In this document: positions 1-6,973 of the stretch, piece after piece | Numbering within the stretch: position 1 is the first letter of the stretch | Layout: every line of letters begins with the position of its first letter | The notes under the pieces: model-generated | The model's input: the letters and a program-made list of their open reading frames with translations, nothing else | Told to the model about the DNA's origin: nothing | Database searches by the model: none | Position numbers and translations under genes: made by a program | From: an uncultured Oscillospiraceae bacterium | GTDB lineage: Bacteria; Bacillota; Clostridia; Oscillospirales; Acutalibacteraceae | Direction: 5' to 3' | Length of the DNA: 18,526 bases | NCBI GenBank assembly: GCA_900549945.1 | Contig: URQJ01000018.1 | Span: forward strand, 1-18,526

Positions 1-2375
1 CTCCCCTTTCCGGCCGTCTGCCGTTTGCCCCGGCGCCGGCCGGTCAGGCTGTTTTTCCCGCGCGCGGCGAGACGCACCACCCCGTCCGCACCGCGCTCCG
101 CCAAAAAGCTCAACAGCGCAAGGCTGACGAACAGCAGCAGCGTGGGCGCCGCCGGAAGCGCCACCTGAAGAATGGAATGGAAGAGGAAAACCGCTGCGTA
201 AAAACCGACGGTCATGGTGGCGCAGAGAAAAATCCGCAATTTGTTGAGGGGCAGGCTCGCCTTGAATACCGCCTGAATCCCGACCGTTCCAACCAGCAGG
301 TAAAGCAGAATCCCCTGCTGATCGGGCGAAATCGGCGCGAGCAGCGGCAGGCCGAGCAGTACGAGGAAGCAGACCAAAATCGAAGCCGCATTGGGAATCG
401 CGCGCCGCATAACAGAGGGCAGAAAACGCTCCGTTATTTTCTTTCCGTCCGGCTCGAAGGACATAAAGAACGCCGGATAGCCCTCGATGATGAGGTCGAT
501 CAGAGTGATCTGGATCGGCATGAAGGGAAACGGAATATTCAAAACCAGACAAACCAGCGACAGCAGCACAGAATAAATGGTTTTCACGAAAAACACACCG
601 GCCACGCGGGTGATGTTGTTGACCACCCGCCGCCCTTCGCCGACGATGTCCGGCAGGACGGAAAAATCCGAATCCAGCAGAACCACCTGCGCCACCTGCC
701 GGGCGGCGTCGCTGCCCTCCGCCACGGCAATGCTGCAATCCGCTTCTTTGAGCGCCAAAAGGTCGTTGACGCCGTCGCCGGTCATCGCTACGGAATGGCC
801 GTTTTTCTGCATCGCCTGTACCAGCAGTTTCTTTTGCAGGGGCGATACGCGGCCGAACACCGAATAAGAGCGGGCCGCCCTTTCGATTTCGGCCTCCTCC
901 GTGACGCCGCTCATATCGATAAAACGCTCCGCCTCCGGAAAGCCCGCCTGCTTTGCCAGCGCGGAAACGGTTGCCGGGTTATCGCCGGAAATCAGCTTCA
1001 GCGCGACGCCCTCTTTTTGAAAATACGCCAGCGTTTCGGCGGCGCCCGGTCGGATCGGATCGGAAATCACGATATAGGCGAGCGCCTCAACGGAAGGCAG
1101 CGGAAGCGACGGCTCCACCGGCCCCTTGGCGAGCCCGGCCGTCAAAATGCGCTTGCCGGCCTGCGCCTCCCTTTGCAGGTACAAGGGAAGGCCGCCGCCC
1201 AGCCGCTCCGGCGCGCCGATCACAAAGGTTCCGGCGTCTTCAAATTCCATGGCGCTCCACTTCCGCTCGGAGGAAAATGGGATCCTGCGCATGGGAGAAC
1301 GCACGATATTCGTTTTAAAATACGCCTGCAGCGCCTGAAAGGTGGCGTTGTTGTCGTCCGAATGGCGGAGAAAAGAACCCATCCACTCCTCAAATAGAGC
1401 GGCATGGCAAAGCTCTGTGGGGTAAACCGCCTCCACCCGCATCCTGCCTTGGGTCAGCGTTCCGGTTTTATCGAGACAAAGGGTATCCACGTGCGCCAGA
1501 GCCTCAAGGGCATACAGCTCCTGCACCAAAACCCTCTTTTTAGAAAGGGTGATGATCCCCACCGCGAGGCTGACGCTGATCAGCAGCACAAGCCCTTTGG
1601 GAAGCATGCCGAGCAAGCCGGCCGCCGTGGTGACGACGGCGTGCCCGGCCGCATCGCCCCGGAGAAAGAACGCCTCCAGAAAGAGCAGGATGCCCAGCGG
1701 CGGGATCAAAAAGCCGGTAAAGCGGGTGACTCTGCGCATGGAGGCAAGCAGCTCGGAGTGCACGCCGCGCAGGCGCTTCGCCTCCCGTGCGATTTTCGCC
1801 GCGTAGTTTTCCGCCCCCACATGCTCCACACAGCACCGGCATCTTCCGCTGATGATGAAGCTGCCGGAAAGCAGGCGGTCACCGGCTGATTTTGAAATCG
1901 GGTCGGATTCTCCGGTCAAAAGGGATTCGTTCACCTCCGCCTCGCCCGACAGGACGACGGAATCCGAGCAGACCTGTTTCCCGGCCTCAAGCTCGATGAC
2001 GTCCCGCTCCACAAGCTCCCACACAGGGAGCTCCGAAGCCGCGCCGCCGCGGATCACCTTTGCCGTGGGCATGGACAAAAGAGAGAGCTTGTCCACCAGC
2101 TTTTTGGCGTGCAGTTCCTGCACGATGCCGATGAGCGTGTTGAGGGCGATAATCAGGATAAACAGCATATTGGACCATGCGCCTGCAAAAGCCAGCGCAG
2201 CGGCAATCAGCACATTAAACAGATTGAACAGGGTGCAGATATTGTCCTTTAAGATTCGGCCGGTGGTTTTCGTGGCTCTCTCCGGCTGGAGGTTCTGCTT
2301 CCCGTTCTTTTTTTGGCTTGCAACCTGCTCGGCGGTGAGGCCGGCTTCCGGCGCAGGCTGAAACAAGGTTTCCAT
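1..2375 (-). CDS. P-type cation-transporting ATPase, CtpE-like (3' end outside window)
   Basis: An ATP-driven membrane cation pump. Translation from the ATG at 2375 gives 791 residues without a stop before the window edge. A basic C-terminal tail suggests the gene ends just outside. Visible signatures are: first membrane helix pair about 48-90; actuator motif TGES at 154-157; membrane helices about 220-275; phosphorylation motif DKTGTLT with Asp302; hinge TGDGVND at 532-538; and further helices from about 592 to 760. There is no N-terminal metal-binding domain or CPC motif, so it is not a P1B heavy-metal pump. The order and the sequence around GLVLL, VQELYALEAL and GYPAFFMSFEPD resemble the mycobacterial CtpE group, for which calcium uptake has been reported; the ion here is inferred. 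Oddly, the usual PEGL of the fourth helix reads PKGL (259-262). GGAG lies 8 bases before the start. It appears monocistronic, with a terminator upstream at 2546-2575 isolating it. Confidence 0.9.
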   Translation of the reverse strand, partial: METLFQPAPEAGLTAEQVASQKKNGKQNLQPERATKTTGRILKDNICTLFNLFNVLIAAALAFAGAWSNMLFILIIALNTLIGIVQELHAKKLVDKLSLLSMPTAKVIRGGAASELPVWELVERDVIELEAGKQVCSDSVVLSGEAEVNESLLTGESDPISKSAGDRLLSGSFIISGRCRCCVEHVGAENYAAKIAREAKRLRGVHSELLASMRRVTRFTGFLIPPLGILLFLEAFFLRGDAAGHAVVTTAAGLLGMLPKGLVLLISVSLAVGIITLSKKRVLVQELYALEALAHVDTLCLDKTGTLTQGRMRVEAVYPTELCHAALFEEWMGSFLRHSDDNNATFQALQAYFKTNIVRSPMRRIPFSSERKWSAMEFEDAGTFVIGAPERLGGGLPLYLQREAQAGKRILTAGLAKGPVEPSLPLPSVEALAYIVISDPIRPGAAETLAYFQKEGVALKLISGDNPATVSALAKQAGFPEAERFIDMSGVTEEAEIERAARSYSVFGRVSPLQKKLLVQAMQKNGHSVAMTGDGVNDLLALKEADCSIAVAEGSDAARQVAQVVLLDSDFSVLPDIVGEGRRVVNNITRVAGVFFVKTIYSVLLSLVCLVLNIPFPFMPIQITLIDLIIEGYPAFFMSFEPDGKKITERFLPSVMRRAIPNAASILVCFLVLLGLPLLAPISPDQQGILLYLLVGTVGIQAVFKASLPLNKLRIFLCATMTVGFYAAVFLFHSILQVALPAAPTLLLFVSLALLSFLAERGADGVVRLAARGKNSLTGRRRGKRQTAGKG

Positions 2376-2545
2376 AAATTCAATCTCCGTTTCTTTTCGT
2401 TTTTTGAATGCGAGACCAGTGTACGTGCAAGGGTTAAAACGCCGGTAAATCCCTCTTAAACAATTTATAAACCGGCTCTTTCCCCTTCCGTTTATAGAAA
2501 TGTTATTTTCGAGAAAGGCACAATTTAAAGCCATCCGCTATGAGT

Positions 2546-2575
2546 AAAAGGCCGGCGTAATCGCTCCGGCCTTTT
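2546..2575 (-). terminator. Hairpin terminator upstream of the P-type ATPase gene
   Basis: A perfect 10-bp inverted repeat, AAAAGGCCGG (2546-2555) and CCGGCCTTTT (2566-2575), with a 10-base loop. Four T residues end the stem on both strands, so it could work in either direction. For the minus strand it would end any transcript from the small ORF at 2642-2932 before the ATPase gene. Confidence 0.6.
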
Positions 2576-2641
2576 GATTCGGCGGCTCCTAAACGGCGCC
2601 CCGCATATTGGATTCCGGCAAATATTTTGCCGCTGGCCGGT

Positions 2642-2932
2642 TTACGGCGGGACCGGGCACGGTCCGTCTCCCCGGCCCTGCTTCTTCACAGCGGTGCCCG
2701 ACAGCCGCCGCTCGCAGAGGATCGCCCGCGCGGACTGAACAAAGGAAAGGCAGCAGAACGCGGTCATCCAAGCGGCAGAGGCCCGCATCCCCAGAAAGTT
2801 ATTATAGGGGTTGTACCAGTAAAGAACCTCCATCGCGATAAAGACCGCGGCCAGCACGATCAGCAGACGCGGAAGATCCTTGTATACTCTTATCCTATTA
2901 CTGCGCCTCCTCAAAATACAGGCAGTCTGCAA
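2642..2932 (-). CDS. Small two-helix membrane protein ORF, probably missing its true start
   Basis: The frame looks coding: GC-rich third positions and a plausible membrane protein. Helix one is at about residues 22-39 (LPRLLIVLAAVFIAMEV), then YWYNPYNN, then a second helix at about 50-70, then a basic tail. No family is recognised. The start is doubtful. The frame opens with TTG at 2932 and has no ATG or GTG before the first helix. A strong AGGAGG lies inside the frame (about 2905-2910) but is followed only by ATA at a distance of 12 bases. This suggests either an unusual start or loss of the real 5' end. The 5' end coincides with the start of the plus-strand kinase remnant at about 2938, so a rearrangement junction may have cut both. 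The terminator at 2546-2575 sits downstream, as expected for a gene that is or was real. Confidence 0.4.
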   Translation of the reverse strand: MQTACILRRRSNRIRVYKDLPRLLIVLAAVFIAMEVLYWYNPYNNFLGMRASAAWMTAFCCLSFVQSARAILCERRLSGTAVKKQGRGDGPCPVPP

Positions 2933-2937
2933 TTTTA

Positions 2938-3276
2938 TTGCTCGATTTATGCGGGCGGCTTCTCATCAACCTGATCGCGAACAACATCAAATGCGGCGCA
3001 CCGGAGAGAACGGAGACGGTCAGGGCAGCCGGCTCGGCCGATTGCCGCACCTTTACGGTTTCAGACAGCGGGATCGGCATCCGAGAAGTGGATTCGGCGC
3101 ATATTTTCGAGCGATTTTACCGGGCGGATAGATCCAGAGACCGCGCCGGCTCCGGCTTGGGACTGTCGATCGTAAAATGGATTGTCGAGCTGCACGACGG
3201 AAATATCGCTGTCAGCAGCACATACGGGAGAGGAACGGAGACCACCGTGAAACGCCCCTTGAAACAGCAGACGTAA
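2938..3276 (+). pseudogene. Remnant of a sensor histidine kinase (C-terminal ATPase domain only)
   Basis: The translation holds the second half of a histidine kinase catalytic domain: an N-box-like RLLINLIANNIKCG, a G1 box DSGIGI, an F box IFERFYRADRSR, a G2 box GSGLGLSIVKWIVELHDG and the end of the domain to the stop at 3276. Membrane helices, HAMP, the phospho-accepting His region and the start of the ATPase domain are absent, and no matching sequence precedes it. There is no ATG or ribosome-binding site at the front (the frame can only begin with TTG at 2938). The N-box has lost the usual NAxKY form (NNIKC), and a stretch around residues 18-35 is eroded. It differs in sequence from the intact kinase at 4707-5771, so it is not a recent copy of it. 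Read as a decayed gene fragment with no partner regulator nearby. Confidence 0.75.
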
Positions 3277-3308
3277 AGCAGGGCGCGCAGCGCAGCCTGC
3301 GGAATATA

Positions 3309-3352
3309 AAAACAACCGGTACAGCGGAGATCCCTCCCGTGCCAGTTGTTTT
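3309..3352 (-). terminator. Terminator closing the two-component operon
   Basis: Arms AAAACAACCGGTAC (3309-3322) and GTGCCAGTTGTTTT (3339-3352) pair over 14 bases with two non-Watson-Crick positions and a 16-base loop. On the minus strand the hairpin ends in GTTGTTTTTATA, a good U-tract, about 10 bases after the stop of the 125-aa gene. The opposite side also ends in TTGTTTT, so it may stop plus-strand transcription from the kinase remnant too. Confidence 0.75.
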
Positions 3353-3361
3353 AGCTCTATT

Positions 3362-3739
3362 TTATTTTTGGGACAGCTCGTCGGTGAGCCGCATGATTTC
3401 CGGGGCAAGCCTCTCGCGGCGCTTTTTGGTGACGCGGCTGTAAAGCGGATAGGCCGCGCCCACAAGCACAATCCCGAGCACGCCGACAATAACGCCCGGG
3501 ATAAAAAACTGCTCCGCCCAGACCATTGTGCAGCTCATGCCGACGCCGAGCAGCAGCGCGCCGATGACGCCCACGATTATAGCGGCAATCGTGCCCGGCC
3601 TCGTGGCGCTTTCATCCAGCCGCCGAAGCTGCTCCATCTTGTTCTCCTCTTTTGGAAGGTACTTTTCCCGGATTTTCCGGATCTCCTCCTGCTGCTTTGC
3701 AGAGTAGCTGAAATGGAATGTATCCTTTTTTTCGCTCAT
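3362..3739 (-). CDS. Conserved small membrane protein with GVGMxxTMVW module (125 aa)
   Basis: Function unknown. Residues 1-45 are soluble and charged, with a helical KQQEEIRKIREKY segment. Two membrane helices follow at about 48-74 and 78-100, and then a basic cytoplasmic tail (VTKKRRERLAPEIMRLTDEL). The core GALLLGVGMSCTMVW, then IPGVIVGVLGIVL, matches the second half of the 122-aa protein at 6974-7342, so the two are related. The start is well supported: AGGAGG lies 8 bases before the ATG at 3739. It is the last gene of the operon led by the OmpR-type regulator, 69 bases after the 303-aa membrane protein, and is followed at once by a terminator. I recall similar proteins as common unnamed members in gut Clostridia, but cannot check this. 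A role in the envelope, linked to the kinase system, is inference from context. Confidence 0.85.
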   Translation of the reverse strand: MSEKKDTFHFSYSAKQQEEIRKIREKYLPKEENKMEQLRRLDESATRPGTIAAIIVGVIGALLLGVGMSCTMVWAEQFFIPGVIVGVLGIVLVGAAYPLYSRVTKKRRERLAPEIMRLTDELSQK

Positions 3740-3808
3740 AGTGGTAACCTCCTGTTTTAAGCCCGCGCAGCAATCGTGCGCGGCGTGTATTATTCTCCAA
3801 AGCTATTG

Positions 3809-4720
3809 CTATTGTTTCGGGCGGTCCGGCCGCAGACTCTTGAGCCGCCGTGTGGAGCGAACGATCATATAAACCGCCATGCCGAGCACAAACACGCACA
3901 CCGCCCCGCCGGACGCCGCGGTCATGACAAGCCGAAACCGCGGTGTCTCCGCGCCGAACTGCGCCAGCATGGCGGTTTCCAGCGACAGCATAGACACGAG
4001 CGCCGCCGTCAGGCTGATGGCCTTCGCCGCCGACAGAAGCGGGCTGCCGTGCTTTCGAAACCGCGCCACATTGACGGCGGCCGAAATCGTGATGTAAAAG
4101 GTATAGGCGGCCATGGCGTAAATCAGCGTGCCCGAATACGTAAAGCCGCGGTTCTGCTTCACAATGTAAAAGACGATTCCCGCCAGCGCCTGATTCATAA
4201 CGAGCAGCACGATCCCGCAGATGCGATAGCTGCGCAGCTCCGCCGGGAGATCCTGCCCGGCAGGCGCCCGGTGCAGCCGGCCCGCCAGAAACCCCCGCAT
4301 AACGGACAGCAGGGTATAATAAAACGCCAGCGCCACAAACCAAGCGGACTGATACCGCACGCCGGAATACAGGTTGAGCGCCGCGTACAAAAGGTTCACA
4401 GCAAGCCCGCCGTGCAGAAGGAGCTCCGATCTGAACGCAACATCCCCAAGCAGACGGCTTCCCATAGGGCTGCTGCGGATTTTCCTGACCAGCGGCATTT
4501 CCTCCCACCCGTTCCTTGCGGCCTCAGCAATCCCGGCGATGCCGGTCACGGTGATGATCATGGCGTAGGCCGAAAGGCCGTAGGCTGCATAAGCCGCGGG
4601 CGATTTATTCCCGGTGCCCAGCATGAAAAACACAAATACAAAGGAGGGTACGGCGATCAGGACCGTCGCGAGAGGCGGCAGGCAGAACAGTTTTTTTACG
4701 ATGCGTCTAAACCGTTCCAT
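3809..4720 (-). CDS. Multi-helix membrane protein encoded with a two-component system (303 aa)
   Basis: Family not recognised. The protein is very hydrophobic, with about eight predicted membrane helices. The first is at about 17-35 after a basic N-terminus (MERFRRIVKK), then roughly 43-65, 100-120, 123-145, 168-186, 195-215, 233-255 and 265-288. It ends in a basic tail (RSTRRLKSLRPDRPKQ). A soluble loop with PLVRKIRSSPMGSR lies near 75-92. No ABC, peptidase or transferase motif is seen. Its ATG at 4720 lies inside the end of the kinase gene: the two overlap by 14 bases, and AGGAGGGAG just upstream is within kinase coding sequence. Translation is therefore probably coupled to the kinase. Such a position suggests an accessory or output protein of the two-component system, which is inference. 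Confidence 0.85.
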   Translation of the reverse strand: MERFRRIVKKLFCLPPLATVLIAVPSFVFVFFMLGTGNKSPAAYAAYGLSAYAMIITVTGIAGIAEAARNGWEEMPLVRKIRSSPMGSRLLGDVAFRSELLLHGGLAVNLLYAALNLYSGVRYQSAWFVALAFYYTLLSVMRGFLAGRLHRAPAGQDLPAELRSYRICGIVLLVMNQALAGIVFYIVKQNRGFTYSGTLIYAMAAYTFYITISAAVNVARFRKHGSPLLSAAKAISLTAALVSMLSLETAMLAQFGAETPRFRLVMTAASGGAVCVFVLGMAVYMIVRSTRRLKSLRPDRPKQ

Positions 4721-5771
4721 CCATCTCCCTCCTGAGCCGGACGGTAAAGGCGCTGCCCTTTCCGGCCTCGCTGTTCACCAGAATTTCGCCGTCCATAATG
4801 TCGATGACCCGCTTCACCAGCGCGAGCCCCAAACCGTTGCCCTGCGTCGCGTGCGAGGTATCCCCCTGATAAAACTTTTCAAAAATATGCCTGCCAACCT
4901 CGGACGGAATGCCGCAGCCCGTATCGGAAACCGTGACGACGGCCATTTCCTCCTGCACCTCCAGCGTCAGCGATACCATGCCCCCCGCCTCCGTGAATTT
5001 GACGGCGTTCGAGAACAGGTTGTTCCACACGAGCGACAGCAGCTCGGGGTCCGCCGTTACGCGGACGTCCTCCTGTATATCGGTTTGAATGTCGAGCCCT
5101 TTCCGCTCCCAAATCTCCTCAAAGCCCAGCAGGCACGTGCAGAGCTGTTCCCCCAAATCATACGTTTTCGCATCGGGATACAAACTCTGATTTTCCAGCT
5201 TATTCAGCTTCAGGATATTGGAAACCATATCGGCCAAACGGCGGGAAGCCTCCGTAACAGCCTTGGCGTATTCTATGCGCTTTCCCTCGGAAAGCCCCGG
5301 CTGCTGGAGCATCGTGCCGTAATTCTGCATGACCGCTAAAGGCGTTTTCAATTCGTGCGACACGTTTGCAATAAAGTCGGTCCGCAGCGTCTCCACGCCG
5401 GCCAGCTCCTCCACCATCTTGTTAAAATCCGCCGTCATCCTGTCCAGATAATCCACAGAGCCCAATCGGGAGAAAACCGGCAGGCGCACGGAAAAATCAC
5501 CCTTGGCTACCTTTTCCGCCGCATCAGAAATATTCTGCATCGGCTTGTCGTAGTTGCGCTTGATCGTCCCGCGCGTGTAAGCCGTCAGCGCCGCAGCGAT
5601 GAGCGCCCAATAAATAATCGGCAGGGCGGTTTGTATGATAGGGGACCAGCCCCTCTGATTGCCCAGCGTGATAAAGCCGGTGTGTATGCCGCTCATCAGC
5701 AGCAGGATCCCAAAATAAATGAAAAAGATGTGGTACGGAAAGCGCTTATTCTGCGCCTGCTTCGCTTTCAT
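4707..5771 (-). CDS. Sensor histidine kinase (HAMP, HisKA, HATPase_c)
   Basis: Membrane sensor kinase, 354 aa, partner of the OmpR-type regulator just upstream. Two membrane helices (about 12-34 and 43-65) enclose only a very short outside loop (about 8-10 residues), so it probably senses through the membrane or a partner rather than through a large extracellular domain. A HAMP linker follows at about 66-120. Next come a HisKA domain with phospho-accepting His139 in ANVSHELKTP, an N-box NLFSNAVKF (251-259), a G1 box DTGCGI (283-288), an F box EKFYQ (298-302) and a G2 box GNGLGL (311-316). All key residues are present. The start at 5771 is chosen because its ATG overlaps the regulator stop as ATGA. 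A longer frame back to 5828 would run into the regulator. The 3' end overlaps the next gene by 14 bases, so the cluster is translationally coupled. Confidence 0.93.
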   Translation of the reverse strand: MKAKQAQNKRFPYHIFFIYFGILLLMSGIHTGFITLGNQRGWSPIIQTALPIIYWALIAAALTAYTRGTIKRNYDKPMQNISDAAEKVAKGDFSVRLPVFSRLGSVDYLDRMTADFNKMVEELAGVETLRTDFIANVSHELKTPLAVMQNYGTMLQQPGLSEGKRIEYAKAVTEASRRLADMVSNILKLNKLENQSLYPDAKTYDLGEQLCTCLLGFEEIWERKGLDIQTDIQEDVRVTADPELLSLVWNNLFSNAVKFTEAGGMVSLTLEVQEEMAVVTVSDTGCGIPSEVGRHIFEKFYQGDTSHATQGNGLGLALVKRVIDIMDGEILVNSEAGKGSAFTVRLRREMDGTV

Positions 5772-6442
5772 TTCAGCACCGCCTTGTAGCCGAGGCCGTG
5801 AACCGTCACGATCTCGAAATCCTCGCATTCCGAAAACTTATTCCGCAGCTTCGTCATGTAGACGTCCACCGTGCGCAGACCGGAGGTGGTATCCCCATCC
5901 CAAAATTCGTCCATCAGCTGCGAGCGGGTGAAGGTCTTTTTCGGGTAGGAGAGCAGCTTGTAGATCAAATTAAACTCCCGCACCGTCAGGGAGATTTCCT
6001 CGCCGTCCAGATACGCAGTGCGCTCGTCGGCGTCTAAGAGGAGCTTTCCGACCTCCAGCCTGCGGCTGCTGGCGATCCTCGCCCGGCGCAGCAGCGCGCC
6101 GATGTGCAGGAGCAGCTCGTCGAGGTCGATCGGCTTTACCATGTAATCGTCGATCCCCGCCTTGAAGCCCCGCTGCTTCGCGGAAAAATCATCCCGCGCC
6201 GTCATAAAAAGAATGGGGATCTCCTGATTCAGCTCCCGTATGGTCTGCGCAAACTCAAAGCCATCCACGCCGGGCATCATAATATCGGAAACGATCATGT
6301 CAAACAGCGTGCCGCCATACATGGCGTCGTAGGCTTCATTGGCGCTCAGGCACCCGATGGCCTCGTAGCCGTTCTGCCCCAGAAAATTGCAGACCGCGTG
6401 GTTCAGATCCCGGTCATCCTCCACAACTAATATTTTAAACAT
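5768..6442 (-). CDS. OmpR/PhoB-family response regulator
   Basis: Cytoplasmic DNA-binding response regulator, 224 aa, the usual family length. The receiver domain (1-120) has the acidic pocket Glu8/Asp9/Asp10, phospho-acceptor Asp53 in VSDIMMPG, Thr81 and Lys103 in MVKPID. The winged-helix DNA-binding domain (about 125-224) shows the typical SLTVREFNLIYKLLSYP, then the recognition region SGLRTVDVYMTKLRNKF, and ends with TVHGLGYKAVLK. GAGGAGG lies about 10 bases before the ATG at 6442. It is the first gene of a four-gene operon (regulator, kinase, 303-aa and 125-aa membrane proteins), with the stop and the kinase start sharing ATGA. A plausible promoter lies directly upstream. Target genes are not shown by sequence; the neighbouring small-protein operon is a natural candidate. 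Confidence 0.93.
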   Translation of the reverse strand: MFKILVVEDDRDLNHAVCNFLGQNGYEAIGCLSANEAYDAMYGGTLFDMIVSDIMMPGVDGFEFAQTIRELNQEIPILFMTARDDFSAKQRGFKAGIDDYMVKPIDLDELLLHIGALLRRARIASSRRLEVGKLLLDADERTAYLDGEEISLTVREFNLIYKLLSYPKKTFTRSQLMDEFWDGDTTSGLRTVDVYMTKLRNKFSECEDFEIVTVHGLGYKAVLK

Positions 6443-6463
6443 ATCCCCATGCGCCTCCTCATG

Positions 6464-6500
6464 TTTTTTCAGTATAGCATAGAGTTGTTAAGGTTTTGTT
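6464..6500 (-). promoter_or_regulatory. Possible promoter of the OmpR-type operon
   Basis: On the minus strand TATACT (6471-6476), or the overlapping TATGCT (6476-6481), could serve as a -10 box 29-34 bases before the regulator start. No good -35 is found at 17 bases (ACAAAA), which fits an activated, possibly self-regulated promoter. The A-rich CAAACAAAACC stretch just upstream might be a regulator site. Weak evidence. Confidence 0.3.
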
Positions 6501-6546
6501 TGCGTTTGAGCCACTGCGCAAATTTTTTCGGATTTTTCTCCTTTAA

Positions 6547-6573
6547 GCGGCTGAGGGACGGCACACCAGCCGC
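6547..6573 (-). terminator. Hairpin after the small-protein operon
   Basis: A perfect 7-bp stem GCGGCTG (6547-6553) and CAGCCGC (6567-6573) with a 13-base loop, 14 bases after the stop of the 82-aa gene. The minus-strand sequence that follows (TTAAAGGAG) has no clear U-run, so termination may be weak and some read-through into the response-regulator operon is possible. Confidence 0.4.
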
Positions 6574-6587
6574 CGCCCCCCGTGTTT

Positions 6588-6836
6588 CTATCTTTTTACA
6601 GCCGCCTCACGAGCCGCTTGCTCGGCTGCAAGCCGCTTCTTCGCGTCCTCCACGGACTCGCCTTCTTTTGTCAGGAACTGATCCACAAACTTGTCGGTCA
6701 TTTTTGTAAACCCGCCGACAACGCCGCTTTCGATTTTCTTATAGCCGCCGACAACGCCGTTCTCGATTTTCCTGTAGCCGCCCACAACACCCTCGGCGAT
6801 CTTTTCATTCGCCTTGATCAGCTTTGATTTTGCCAC
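6588..6836 (-). CDS. Small 11-residue-repeat protein (82 aa)
   Basis: Function unknown. After a short basic start (AKSKLIKANE) come four 11-residue units: KIAEGVVGGYR (12-22), KIENGVVGGYK (23-33), KIESGVVGGFT (34-44) and a diverged KMTDKFVDQFL (45-55). A charged helical tail follows (VEDAKKRLAAEQAAREAAVKR). There is no signal peptide or membrane helix. An 11-residue period with Lys at one edge and Val/Tyr/Ile at the other is what an amphipathic helix lying on a membrane looks like. GTG at 6836 is chosen as start because GGGGG lies 8 bases upstream and the frame above it is the 35-aa gene read in another frame. It is the third gene of the 7342-6588 operon, 14 bases after the 35-aa gene. I recall similar unnamed proteins in Clostridia, unverified. 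Confidence 0.8.
   Translation of the reverse strand: MAKSKLIKANEKIAEGVVGGYRKIENGVVGGYKKIESGVVGGFTKMTDKFVDQFLTKEGESVEDAKKRLAAEQAAREAAVKR
6672..6803 (-). repeat. Four tandem 33-bp units encoding 11-residue repeats
   Basis: In-frame tandem duplication inside the 82-aa gene. Units two and three are close at DNA level (GGCGTTGTCGGCGG and AAAATCGA recur). Unit one is similar, and unit four is conserved only in pattern. This indicates growth by internal duplication. Confidence 0.75.
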
Positions 6837-6850
6837 GATAAAATTCCCCC

Positions 6851-6958
6851 TTAATCCGAATACGATTTTCTGCGCCTGCGCACGAAACAAATCGCTGCCG
6901 CCGCGATACCGACCAGTGCAGCCGCAGCGGCCGCAGCTGAGATAAAAAATTTTGACAT
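6851..6958 (-). CDS. 35-aa single-span membrane peptide
   Basis: A very short gene. ATG at 6958 is preceded by GGGAGGGGAG with good spacing, and it ends with TAA at 6851. The product begins MSKFFIS and has one Ala-rich membrane helix (about 4-26, seven alanines in a row, then LVGIAAAAICFV). A strongly basic RRRRK cluster and SYSD close it. By the positive-inside rule the C-terminus should face the cytoplasm. It sits between the 122-aa and 82-aa genes with gaps of only about 15 bases on each side, so all three should be co-transcribed. No family recognised. The ribosome-binding site, the clean membrane topology and the tight packing are the support. Confidence 0.7.
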   Translation of the reverse strand: MSKFFISAAAAAAALVGIAAAAICFVRRRRKSYSD

Positions 6959-6973
6959 CTGTTCTCCCCTCCC

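Noticed and set aside
177..1397. Long plus-strand frame of 406 codons
   Set aside because: It lies antisense to the P-type ATPase and its product is Arg/His/Gln-rich without any family signature; it is a shadow of GC-rich coding DNA.
2589..2771. Minus-strand 60-codon frame near the terminator at 2546-2575
   Set aside because: No recognisable protein pattern and it overlaps the better membrane ORF at 2642-2932; a frameshifted tail of that ORF is possible but cannot be shown.
3612..4508. Minus-strand frame of 298 codons
   Set aside because: It overlaps the 303-aa and 125-aa genes in another frame; those two have good start sites and membrane-protein patterns.
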